Below, one piece after another: positions 1 through 12,400 of a stretch of 64,000 bases of DNA (position 1 is the first letter of the stretch; every line of letters starts with the position of its first letter). A program made the translations under genes and the position numbers. Where the stretch lies: positions 92,001-156,000 of the forward strand of contig JACATO010000982.1 of NCBI GenBank assembly GCA_018389105.1, in the 5' to 3' direction. The notes beneath the pieces are model-generated. The model had not been told where the DNA came from. It did no database searches and was given only the letters and a program-made list of their open reading frames with translations. The DNA is from Nautilus pompilius. Taxonomy: Eukaryota > Mollusca > Cephalopoda > Nautilida > Nautilidae.

Positions 1-265
1 AGGTGCATCTACATGTGCACATGGAGGGAGTGCAAGAGAATATTTATTCAAATTTTTCAGAGAATTAAAATAAATTTTTTTTTTTTTTTTTTTTGTCTGT
101 TTACCTAGTTTACAACAATAAGAAAATTGACATTGTGGGATGCTAACTTCACATTAAGCTTATACCTAAAATGTTCAGTGTTATAAGTAATCTTTAACAT
201 CAAGGAATGTCTCTTACTTTTCTCCCAGTTCTCTACATCTATCTCTATGTTGTCTTTTCCTTCAG

Positions 266-485
266 ACTGAAGCAGCCATGGAAGTGGTTGCACGGACCTG
301 CCTGTTAGTAGCCATACTGTCTGTACAGGCAGTATCAGGCCAGCTACCACATTTAGCACCATTTTTCTTTCTCTGTAACTACCATGGAGGTTTGCAGGAT
401 TTGGGAATTGAGACTGGAGAAGTCTCTCTCAGCATCTCACTGACTGGTAACCCAGAATACTACGTACCAGGGAAACTTTATGAAG
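266..485 (+). CDS. RELN: Reelin exon 1: signal peptide and start of Reeler domain
   Basis: ATG at 278 lies in a good context (GCAGCCATGG) and opens a hydrophobic signal peptide, followed by PFFFLC and GNPEYYVPG, both typical of reelin Reeler domains. Bases 266-277 are likely 5' UTR, because a pyrimidine tract ending in CAG at 265 looks like a splice acceptor. The exon ends at 485 in phase 1 with a GC donor (GCAAGT). Residues 1-69. Intron 1 (486-4276) holds a SINE, two short MITE copies, TTG and CT repeats, and a CpG-richer patch near 3975-4095. Confidence 0.88.
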
Positions 486-3400
486 GCAAGTGTGTGCATA
501 GTGCCAAATCTTGTTTCATTTACTAGAGAACCATTGGGATGAATGGATACTTCCATCCCTCAACCAGCTCTAGCAAATTTCTAGAAATTATAATTTTTTT
601 ACAATTAGAAAGCAATCTTTCTAGAATAATAATAATAATATACAGTTACAAGCTATATATATATATATACCTTGTATGCAATTCATTTTATGAGATAAGG
701 GGCCATTATAGCTTACATAAGGTCCTTAGTCCCAGAGTAAATAGCATTTATCATCTGATTGACAATCACTACTGATACCTCAAAATTTCTTTTTTTCATC
801 AAGTTATGTTAATAGATAAACAATCTATAATATCAAGTCTTAACGATGAGTCACTTAGTTTATAGCTAATGTCATCCACTTTTAAATTTATTAGCAGCTA
901 AAAAGAAAAAAAAGTTACTTGCTAAAATCTTTGATTATTTATATCTCTTCCCAAGCATCTAAGAACTGAACTAGGCAGACAGCTTCTTAATTGCTTTGGA
1001 ATATGCCTTCAAAAGGTTTATAAACCCTTTCTTTGATACCCCAATCACATTTTAAATAAGGGTTTCACATCTGTGTGTTATGTTTCAGATATGATTGAAT
1101 GAAGAACTTGCACAATGGTGCCAGAGCTTTTCTGCAGATATTTCCCCTTAAGTTTTTATAATAATTGTTCTAAATACATTTTATTTCAATGTCATCTACA
1201 GTGGTAGAGTGCCGGACTTCCTTGGTTGAGGGCCCAAGTTTGAATCTTGGTCAGAGCCACCTTGTATTGGTGTATTTCCCTGGCGTGGTTCCGCCTCGTC
1301 TGTCTTCACCAGCCGGCTGGCTGCGTGGGTTTCTTTCCACATCTGAAAATGGAGAGTTTTTAATAGAGACTTAAGCTTCTGCAACCCATTCAGTATGTAA
1401 TCGCATGATCCCTCATCTTCTAGCTGAGATAGGGATCTACAACCCCCCCCCTAATAACAAGGGAAAGCATACGACAGTGACAACCATTCATAATAGTGCC
1501 CCGATTATTAAACTGCATTGTGTGTTTAAATAAACTACTGAGTGCTGCAATATAGAAGTTGATTAAGCCACATTTTGATTGCTATAGGATCTCTGTATCA
1601 GATGTCTTTGATGTGGCAACTTCTCATGGAGATGGCAAATACAGAGTATTGGAGCTGTAAACTCCAGTAAATACACACTTTGAAATAATGTTTTGACTAA
1701 ATAATATTATTTTAACAAAAGAAATAAAACCAGAAATCAAATACTGAAACTTTACGTGTCATGGTATGAATAAAAATAAAAACATTTCAGGTAATGAAAT
1801 GGTTTTGATCACACTATGACTTTAATTTAAGTGGAATTTCAGTAAATTTAAACTTTAAATACTTTTCGATGTATGATTGTCACCGTAGCTCTTCTATGAA
1901 GAAAACCACAAGCATCCGTGTATGTGCATCATAGTTGTGCAAGATGGCATGCTCTGTGGTTCTGAGTTACTACTTTTAGTACTCTCAGCTTAAAAGAGCT
2001 CTAAACATAAGAGTGTTGTAGTGATATCATAATAAATAAATAAATAAATTAATTTTTATATACTTTTGATGATTTGTGGTTAGTTTTTTTTTAGCAATGA
2101 AACCAACTAATAGATAGTAGCAATATATTTAAGGGAAGTTGGAATGAAACCTGGCCAGACAGGATTACAATGATTTTATTTTCAGCCAGGTTTCATTTGA
2201 ACATCCTTAATACATTAAAACTGGGGATGTCTGTGTTTTCTTAAGATGTTTATTATATTCATTGATATTACTGTACCAATCAGATGGAGAAAAAAGGATA
2301 CGTAGATACTTGGTACACTGTTCCAAATAGTTTTGATAGTATTCTAAGAATGATTTTAAAAATGGTTGATTTATTGTTGTTGTTGTTATTGTTGTTATTG
2401 TTGTTATTTAGAAAAAAATTTCTGGTAGAGAACTTAATAACTGAAAGTTCAGAGGTTTCTCTAAACAAATGCTTTCAATATTTATACATTCTTGTTTATT
2501 TCATCTAAAAGATGCCAACAGCAGGGAAAGATTTCTAAAATATAGATGTAGACAATTGCTATACCTGTAAGATGAGACAGGGGATTTAAAAAAAACAATG
2601 AAAGGCTGAATGGTTTCTTTTTTTCTGTATACAGCACTATGGACTGAAAGCATCTCTCCCCCCCTCTCTCTCATCTCTCCCCCCCCTCTCTCTCTCTCTC
2701 ATCTCTCTCCCTCTCTCTCTTCTCATCTCTCTTCTTTCTCTCTCTCTCCATCTCTCTCTTTCTCTCCATCTCTCCATCTCTCTCTCTCTCCTCTCTCTCC
2801 TCTCATCTCTCTCCCCTCTCCTCTTTCTCTCTTGAAATCAACTCCAGAGCCAAGCCTAGTTTTGATTAAATTCTTGCCAGCACATTGCCATGTCAAAAGG
2901 TCCAAGAAGCCCCAAAAGCTTGCAGGTTATCTCGATAAATAAAGTGGTTTAAACATTTGTGTTATTACTGAGGAAATGTAAACAGAATTAATAGATTAAG
3001 TGTCCACTTGATAAACTGGCCAGTGCACTGGTCCAGATAACAAGATGCTACAGTTTCTTATTTGCATAACTTAATAGAGATTAGCTGGTCAACTGTTGAC
3101 TGATTTGAAGTATGTTTACTACTTTCTTTTTTGTCCTAGCTTCAGTTTGAATAGTATGTTTTTGCCTTCCCAAACAGTGTACTTTTTTTGAAAATGCGCA
3201 ATAACCAGGAACTTCAGGCATCTTTAACCCTTACTGTCCTAACATGGCAATTAAAATTTTTGTATTATTATTACTACTATTAAACTCTCGGATTAACGTG
3301 CAGTTTTATCTTGGTACTTAGCATTTGAGGCCATCATTACCTGGCCATTATTTCCTAACAATTTAAATTTCTCTCAATCTTTACTGATGAGTTTTGCCCC

Positions 3401-6400
3401 TACTTACTGGGAGTTGGGCATTCAGATGGAACTCGGCTGTAAACACAATCATCGTAATGATATTCGTCTGGGTTTCATCTGAATGTTTCTTCATCAATTG
3501 AGAAGAAAGGATTCATTTAGATTTTGTTTGTTGTTGCTTCTTCTTTTCTCACTTTACAGTTAAGCCAGTTTTTATTCTATGTTTTGGATGTTTGCTTTTG
3601 TGTTTTTTTTTAGAAAAACCAAACAAAAACAGTTGTCTGTTTGTCCAGAATCTTGCTCGGACCTTTTACAATGAACTTAATTTGAACTTTTTGGTCTAGG
3701 GGTGGCGCTGATATGCTGGGACTGTAATATCATCCCCCCCCCCTCACCAGAGAGGTGGGGTTTGTTTGAACTTCTCTTTTATAAAAAAAAAAAGGGTTTT
3801 GTTTCGGTTTGAAATATTAACTGCGTTGTGGCTGGGTTCATGCCGTACCTCCCCCAAGAAGTGCCTACATAGCAAGTAATATTTTAAAAGATATGTCGTT
3901 TTCACATTTTCAGCAAATATACATCACGTGAGGAAACTTTAGTTGAAAATGTATAGACTCAACTACAGTAAGATAGCCGGGGGTGTATGGTCGAAAGGCG
4001 CAGTAGAGTGCCGTTCGGAAGAAGGGTTAATTGTTGTGGCATAAGCCGTGTTTTCGTGCTCAGACTATACACTGCAATACACCGGAAGTAGAGCTTGATT
4101 AATATTGTTGTTGTTCCGTTTGCATTTTAAAAAAAAAAATAATGTTAAAAGTTTGTCTTTTATTCTATAGCTGTCCGTAACCAGTACTCTCTCCTCTTAC
4201 TAAAAGAACCATGTATCATCAAAGCAGCTAATGGTGGAGTAAAATAGTGAATAACGTGTTATCTTCGTTTTTGCAGTAAGTATCAGATCGAGTTTGAATT
4301 TTGATGGGTTTTTACTCACTGGACTGTACAGCATCACTGAGGCAGCCCAAAAGACAATGTTCAGCTTGGGACCTAGATCCAGTCCTCTTGCAGGGAAGAG
4401 CTTCATGTGCTCCATCGTGCATTCGTATAATAGCCTTCAACCACAGCGCCAGCTAACTTTCATATGGATGGCGCCACCTGCCGGAACAGGCTGTGTGAGC
4501 TTTCTGTAAGTAGTTACAAATTTAAATGCTGTTTGCTACTGGTACCATTAGAAGCAAATGAGAGAGGTGTCAAGCAGTTTTACAACATCATTGCAATATG
4601 ACAAAAACATTGTATGATTTGATGTAGCAAATAAAGCTGCTTAGAAATTAGCTCAGCTGCAATTGGATTATGTGCATGGCATCATGGGAGGTTGAAAGAA
4701 TCACTGATAGACAGTGTATGGTAGAGGTTTAGTTCTGGAATTTTCACAGTAATCGAACTGAATAATGAACCTGTGCTTCAGAGGTATTTCCCTGTCACCA
4801 TCGTCAGGAGTTCGTTCTCAGGAATGTCTTGAATTTAAGTGTTAATATGCTGTATGTAGATGTTTTCATCATTCCACAAGGGTTACTGAGTTTCTGATGC
4901 AGTTTCCAACTGCCACATTGCTGGAGCATCTTTCCAACATGTTGGTGGAACTTTAGTTTGGCAGAATGATTGTGATCAGAAGTTGTAGCACTCAACATTT
5001 TGTGAAATGAATAGATTGTGACTGCATATTTTTACTGAACTATTTCATACTTATCTTTCATTTGCTTCTGATATCTTATAGCAAGAATTGCAGCTATCTG
5101 ATACTATATTTAATCAATAAACAAATGAAAAAGAAAAGAAAAAATGGCTTACCCATAATGCATTATGCTAATTTCAAATAGCTGGATCTTGATATCAGAG
5201 AATATGTAGGGAAAAATAAAATAAAGACTTAAAAAAATAGCATATATATTTATATACTTATAAGAGGAATTCATTGAGAATATCAGACGAATTTTCTAAA
5301 ATAGAGTTTGTCTGTCACTATATTTAAACAGTGATGCGAACAATCCAGATAATGTTTTGATATTTAGTGTCTTGAAAGTCTTTAAAGAAACCAAAGTTTG
5401 GGCTGTTTTCTGTTAAAAAGAGAACCAGCCCCAAGGATGGCATATTGTTATCAATTACTGATTATGGGATCACTGACAGTTGTAATTTAGGGAAGCCCAG
5501 ATTACTTTATGAAATATCAAATTTCTGTCACTGAAAGCTTGGCAACATCTGGATTCTATCATTCAGAAATTTAACCTGAAACCAGAACTTTGCAGCCTTT
5601 TCAAGTGGTTTAAAAGAAACTAGTGGATTCTTTTATGTGATGACTTGCTGATCTGGGAGTAGTTACAGATAAATTATGCATCTGAGATCAAGAGAGGGGG
5701 AGACTTCATTGTCCTTCTCTTAAAGATGAAAGTATTGAATGAGAATGCTGGAAATACCTTATGATATGAATATAGGAAAGAGAAAAGAGAGAAACCATGA
5801 ATGTAGAAATTGAAAGTAGAAGTTAACCCTGTTAATAGTGGGTTAATAGTTTGAACTGTGTAAGTACATTTTAGTTTTAAATAATAAAACATTATTTGAA
5901 CTTAACCTAATTTAAAAATGCTTAAGGATACTGTCTATATCCATCTCTCTGTGAAGATATATATCATTGCATCTTGTTCTGATGTTGCTCTTGTTTTACT
6001 CCAAGATCTTTAATAAACATTTTCTGGTTCATACTTTTTGTATACGTATAATGGTTTCAGTAAACTTTTGTTCGTTTTTTTTTCATGGCATGTTAATTTG
6101 CTAGGATTTTGATGAGAAATGAATGAAGTCATTTGAATTATAATCGCAGACCTTTTTTCCACACAAACGCAAAGCCGTGTATAAGTGAATTAATTGATTT
6201 TGCACAGAACGTCGCTGCTAAATGCTGTTGCCCAGTTGGGGGTCTAATAGTTTCCGTTTTCTTCAGCCTGTGACTCATTTACTTGTTGGAATTCTCAGAC
6301 TCAAAGCATGTGTGCTGCAAGAATATCCTGATAATGTATTCAGTGCTTGCCTTACTGCTTTTACGGCATAAAGGGTTTTCTGAAAGCATTTCTCATCTTC

Positions 6401-9400
6401 ACAGTTTAGTTCCAGAAACTGAGTACAGATTCCATGTGCTACTGCACTGGCAGATGTACACAACCTTAGATCTCACGAGGAAAAATGCAATAATCCAAAC
6501 ATTAAAATCTCTGCAGCATCACTCTTTCTGAATGCTGTGGTAACCAAGAACTTCCATAATGATTTGTTTTACCAGATGATTTTGAAACCTAAATACTTTT
6601 TACTGGGATAACAAGTGTATAATTTCTCTCTCTCTCTCTCTCTCATTATTAGTAAAGTTTTTCTTTTTCTTTTTCAATACTAAATTTGGCTTTCTGTAAG
6701 AAATGCTGAAATTTCAGTACGTCACAGCAACAATGAGAGTAAATGGCAATTGTCTTACATTTGCAATTGAGAGAAATTGAGAAAATTCTTAAGAATAGAA
6801 ACAAACAGTCTTTTACTGTTGGTCAATTCATCGGTGAACGCACAACTTCTGCAGAAGCTTTGTTTTCGAAGTTGGTGATGTCGTTTGTTTTAATCTGCGG
6901 CCATTGTCACTTTGCCATTCTTAACTCACTAAACGGGCTGGGGTAATATATTAAGACATCGACATGGGATAGTCAGAATAGCAAGAAAAGTGTTTTTAGT
7001 ACAGTACGGTTTTGTGGATCTGAGAAGGGAGGAGGGGGGATAACCCCCCTGTGAGGGAGTGTGGTGGCAGGCATGCTTGCTAGGACTTGCTGCACCACAG
7101 TGGGGTTGCCACTTTTGACTTCAGAGGGGAAATCTCTACTAGTGTCTTTCACCCTTTAGGTGTGGGAGGAAACTAGAGTGCCTAGAGGAAATCCACATAG
7201 CCTCCTACCCAGGGAAGAATGGGCGAGGAGTGGATTGAACCTGGCCCCTCATCCTCAGCAGTCCATTAGGCTAACCCCTGCATGTTTGATGGACGACATG
7301 GTGTCAACTGCTGGCAGCCACCTCAAGGCTTGAGATGGACAGAAGGTGATGGGAGGGAGGGAGGGAGAGAGAGAGAGACGGACTGTTGTTCATTTAATGT
7401 TAATTATGGAAGGGCGCTTGTTTGAGAGGATCTTCAGATTGGTAGCCAAGAGGTCATTAAAACTGATGTCTCAGAGTGATAGCATAGGCAGATTTTAAAA
7501 AAAAGAAATCTTTTGACATACATATTCCATCAAAATATTTAGAAAGATAGAAAAATAAACAAAAAGAACTACAGATAAATAAATAAAGGAACAGAACTCT
7601 CTTGCTTAATGTCATGTCATACTTTAACCTAAACATCAAAAAAAAGTAAAATAGATAGAACTTACTAGAGACATTCAAATAAAACCTGGTTGGATACCAT
7701 TTCGCTTTTGCTATTTCACCTGTGTTTCATTTGAACATCCCTAGTAAGACTGAATTGCTAAATTTGAAAAGGGGATTTTGAAGATTGGGAGTTGTAGAGC
7801 TCTAGGGATAAAATGAACTCAGTAACTAAAACCACAGTGGAAGACTATAGTTCATTCTAGCGATGGCTTTTCTACTTGTAATAACTACATTATATATTTA
7901 TACAAGTAACAATACAAGAAATTTGATGTATATCGTGGTGTAATGGTTTGAAAATTCATCTCTGAAATCTGTGAATTGAATTTCCAAAAGATATAGATTT
8001 GTATAATTTAATGGCTTATTTGAATGTGGTGGCAAAAAAAGAGACAAACTTTTAGGTTAATTTTCTTTAGCTCTTCTGGAAGATAACAGGTAATGTGGTG
8101 TTTTTTTACACACACCGAATTTCTAAGCTGTTAAAAGACTCGTGTAATGTTTAGTTTACAATGGAAATCAAACTTGTGTAAGGTCGTTCAATTCCACCAT
8201 AGTGATTTTTTTTCCTTTTCTCTTAGTGCTACAGCTATGTTGAGTCAGCAGGTTCTGTTCAAAGATGCCACAGTTCTCCAGCTTTGTGAATTGGGAGGTA
8301 AGCATACAACCGTTATGATTTTTAACTTGCGCACAATACAATTTACGACAAATTTTAGTTGCAATGACAGCTAAACTTTTGTGGTTGGCTAGTGGTGCAT
8401 GTAGCGTGCCCGCTTGTCATGGTTGCAGCCAGTGTTACACAGTCTCTGTTGGACTTGGACTGTTGTTGTTTAGTTAGAGTGCAGTATCTCTCTCCTATGT
8501 GGGTTTCTTCCTCCTCAAAACGTACCATTGCCATCCCATGACCATTTAATCTTGTCTAGGATTCTGAGATGCTCCCTAGTTGCATGCACAAAAGAATACA
8601 TGTCTAGGTAGACCTCAAATATTGCTTCTAAGAGATCTTTCTGTGGTATGTATTTTTTTTTTTAGCTGACATTCTATTGTGATCTCTACTGTCATGATTC
8701 AAATGTTGATATTAGCTAACTACTTTTCATTTTTCTTGGTTTCAGTATGGAAAAACTTGCTGTACTCTATTAGTAGGGAGAAAGCTGCTGCCTTTTATGT
8801 TTTGTTAGATAATACAGGACATCATCATGTATATTTTTTTTAAATCTCAGATGAGAAAAATTTCACTTTATATAAATATATACACACATTTTTTAAAACC
8901 CTTCCAGGACCGACTTTGTCTCCACTCCGTCCACAGATGGCAACTATTCATTCAGATGCTGTTATTTTGAGAGATGATTTTGATGCACTGGCTAACTTTG
9001 ATACCACTCTATGGTAAGAAGTAATTATTTTGTCATTAAATAACAACAGTATTTATTAAAATTAATTAAATTATTGATCATCTTTCAAGTGATATCTGCA
9101 TTTCATTTTTTTTTCCGTTGAAATATTGGTTTTGCCACAATATGAAGGAAAATGTTGGAGCTTCTTGCATCTGTCTGGTGGTGAAGCATTTAACCCTTTG
9201 TAATCATATCACTTTAAATTCGAATAATGGATTTGTTTCAGATGCTGTCAAGACACTGACTGGCTACACTTTGCTCCCACTCCAAAACTGAGAAATCTTC
9301 AATTATTTTAATCCAGTTTTGACCGAAATTGTTTCTTCTGATCTGCTCTGTTGCTTGTTATTTTACAATCTTATGACTAACTTGGTCATGGTTGGTCGGA

Positions 9401-12400
9401 AATGTGCTAAGGTTTGCAACTTAGCTGATACACGGCTCGCACTTTCTTCTCTCTCTATTTGTAAGCTAGCAACTGAAAAAGAAGAGAAAAAAAGTAAATT
9501 AAAAGGTTATTCTGTGTTGGTGAATATATTAAATAAAAAATGATTTTTAAAGAATTGTTGACACTTCAAATAACGTTGTTTCTGACGATGGTTTTAATAT
9601 AGTGTATCAAAATGTCAGCTAGCTCAAAGGTTGGTTTGGGGGGGAGATGAGGGGAGGAAACTTGGGGAATTCAGCTTAATGCCAGGCATTAGCAAGTAAA
9701 AAAATTTAAAATAGAATATTCTTAATCAAAGCAGAAATTGTAAATAATTACGAATGCTGAAGTTGATTGCCTGAGACCAAGTGGAATACATGATGTGAAA
9801 GTGGACAGAATTCAAGAAGGATTTCTAAACAGTTATGGGGGAAGTACAAAGCTTTCTGTGATACCATCTTACTTTTGAAACGCTTTTTAAATGTTCATGA
9901 CATCTGTGAGATTTTTCCTTCATAGAGATGCTGCTACTGACTTTACTGAGAATCATAACTGGATGCTTTTATCATCAATTGGCTTTATTTTGTGAACACC
10001 ATAAGGATAATTTACCCTGAAGTACTTGATGGCAGCATAACTGCTACAAATAAAAATCATGGAAACTATGCCATATGTGTTTATTATTGGAAATGCTGTG
10101 CAGAAAAACAAAACTAAAATGGTATCCTTGTTTATGTAGTACCCTTTCTACGAGGAGGGGATGTTTCTTCTTGCTCCTCTTCACCAGCTGTCTTCATGGG
10201 TTTCCTCTTCTCATTTAAAAATGAAAAGTTTCGGTTAGGTTTTCTGGGTACTCTGCTGTGTGACCACTGCCCAAGAATCCCTAACCATACTTGGGTTAAG
10301 GTTTTTTTTGAGAGAAGGAGACTCCCCAAGATAGGGAAATAATTTTAAACAATTCCAAGGAAATGAAAAAAATATATACAACAAAAGTTTGTTTGTTTGT
10401 TTGTTTTTACTATATATATATATATATTCAGATTTGAATCATCATAACATGAAGGCAATATTCTTCGTTCCTCAGTGGCTGTCCTATGAACCCATTTCTG
10501 TCTCTGTGCTTTTCAGGTTACAAACCATTGGGGCTAAAGTAAGTGGAAACTGCGGCCCTATTCTCCATGGGAACGCTGCAGTGTTTTGTGGAACCAAAGG
10601 AAAAAGGAGTCTGGTAAGATTCTGCACAGATGTTCTTCCTGTTTGGCAGCTGTACTAGCATTATCTGAGAGAAATGTGTCTGTGTGCTCTTTTTTTTTTT
10701 TTTTAAAAAAAAAATGCCTTCTATATATTCATTTCCTGTATACTGCTGTTTTAGTTTTCCATACAAAATTGTTTTGACTCCCCAACTTTAGCTGTGAAAA
10801 ATTCAATTACTACTATTTGTTTAACACATGGATTTGTGCTAGCCACCATTTTGAACTGCTGTGATGTATTTCCCCCTGGTGGGTAAGGAACAAAATCTTT
10901 GCAGTAGTCACAAGATACATAAAAGTATTTTGTGTATGATTTTTATTATTGTACCACTTGAATCCTTCATAATATGGAGGGTATTACTTTTTGGGTATCA
11001 CTCGCACACAAAAACAGACATGTCACATACATATGTACACACACTATGGAGGCCATAATTGCTTTAATTAAGGACTCATCAATGAAGAAATCCTTTATTT
11101 CATGCATAAATCAAGTTATTAATGCATTTAGTTATGTGTATTTAAATATTTGACTGTTAGAAAACCAACATATATAAACAAAATGACTAAAGACGATGAG
11201 TTCGCAATCATGGCTACCATTGTACTTTCCAAAAATAAATATGGGACAATTATTAAAAGAATAATAGTATAGCCAACCAACTTATTTTTCATCTTAACAT
11301 AGTGAATGAAAGGTTTAATACATAAATGCAAAAAAAAAACTCCCAACATATCTGATAAACTTTGGCAAATCTTTGTTTCATCAAAATAACCTCTTTTATG
11401 CTTAGAACACTTGAACATACGAAGTCTGTTGAAAAAGTATCTGACCTTAGGCTGGGGAAAAAAAAATTACGTACTTGGTTGGGTTCAATTGCTAATCCCC
11501 TTCAAAGTAGACCCCTTGTGCCTCCACACACTTAGCCCATTGATCCTTCCACTGCTCGAAGCACGTCTGGAATACTTCTTCCGGAATGGCTCTTAGCTCC
11601 ACTGTCGCATTCTGCATGATGTCCTCTCGGCTCTCAAAGCAGGAGCCTTTCAGTGGCATCTTCATTTTTGGGAACAACCAGAAGTCAGAAGGAGCCATGT
11701 CTGGAGAGTAGGGAGCCTGGCGAATGAGCGAAATGCCTTTCTTTGTCAAGAAACCTTGGATCAGCTGCAAGGGATGAGCCGGGGCATTGTCATGATGCAG
11801 CTGCCAGTTTTGCGAGGCCCACAGATCCGGTCTCTTGCACCAAACTGTATCACGAAGATGTCAGAGGACTTCCTGATAGTACTCCTTTGTAACTATTTGT
11901 CCTTCTGGTGCGTACTCATGATGCACAAAGCCTCGGTAGTCGAAGAAAACAGTCAGCATCACCTTGATTTTGCTCCGGACCTTGGCGACGTTGGGTGCTT
12001 CCACTGTGATGACTGAGTTTTGGTTTCCGGGTCGTACCCGTACACCCATGTCTCACCTCCAGTTATCACGGTATTCTGGAACTCAGGATCCCTGTTGGCA
12101 GTTTCCAGCAGGTCCTGCGCAACCTCAAGACGAAGTTGTTGTTGTTCCTGAGAAAGCAGCTTGGGCACAAATTTCGCTGCCACTCTGCGCGAGCCCAAAT
12201 CCTCCTTTAAAATTGCATGTGCAGAATCTCTACTGATCCCAATCTCATCACCAATTTCCTGCACCGTCAAACGACGATCCTCCATTATCAAGGTCCGCAC
12301 TTTCTCGATAACAACTGCATTGCGGCTTGTTGACGGCCATCTTTGAACCTGTTGTACCATTCTTTTATTTGGGTAACACCCATGGCATTGTCACCAAAAG

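Noticed and set aside
278-526. Exon 1 reading on into the intron as an 82-codon protein
   Set aside because: The family alignment requires the GC donor at 486; the read-through tail has no similarity to reelin.
2610-2942. 110-codon Ser/Leu/Pro-rich ORF
   Set aside because: Produced by the CT microsatellite.
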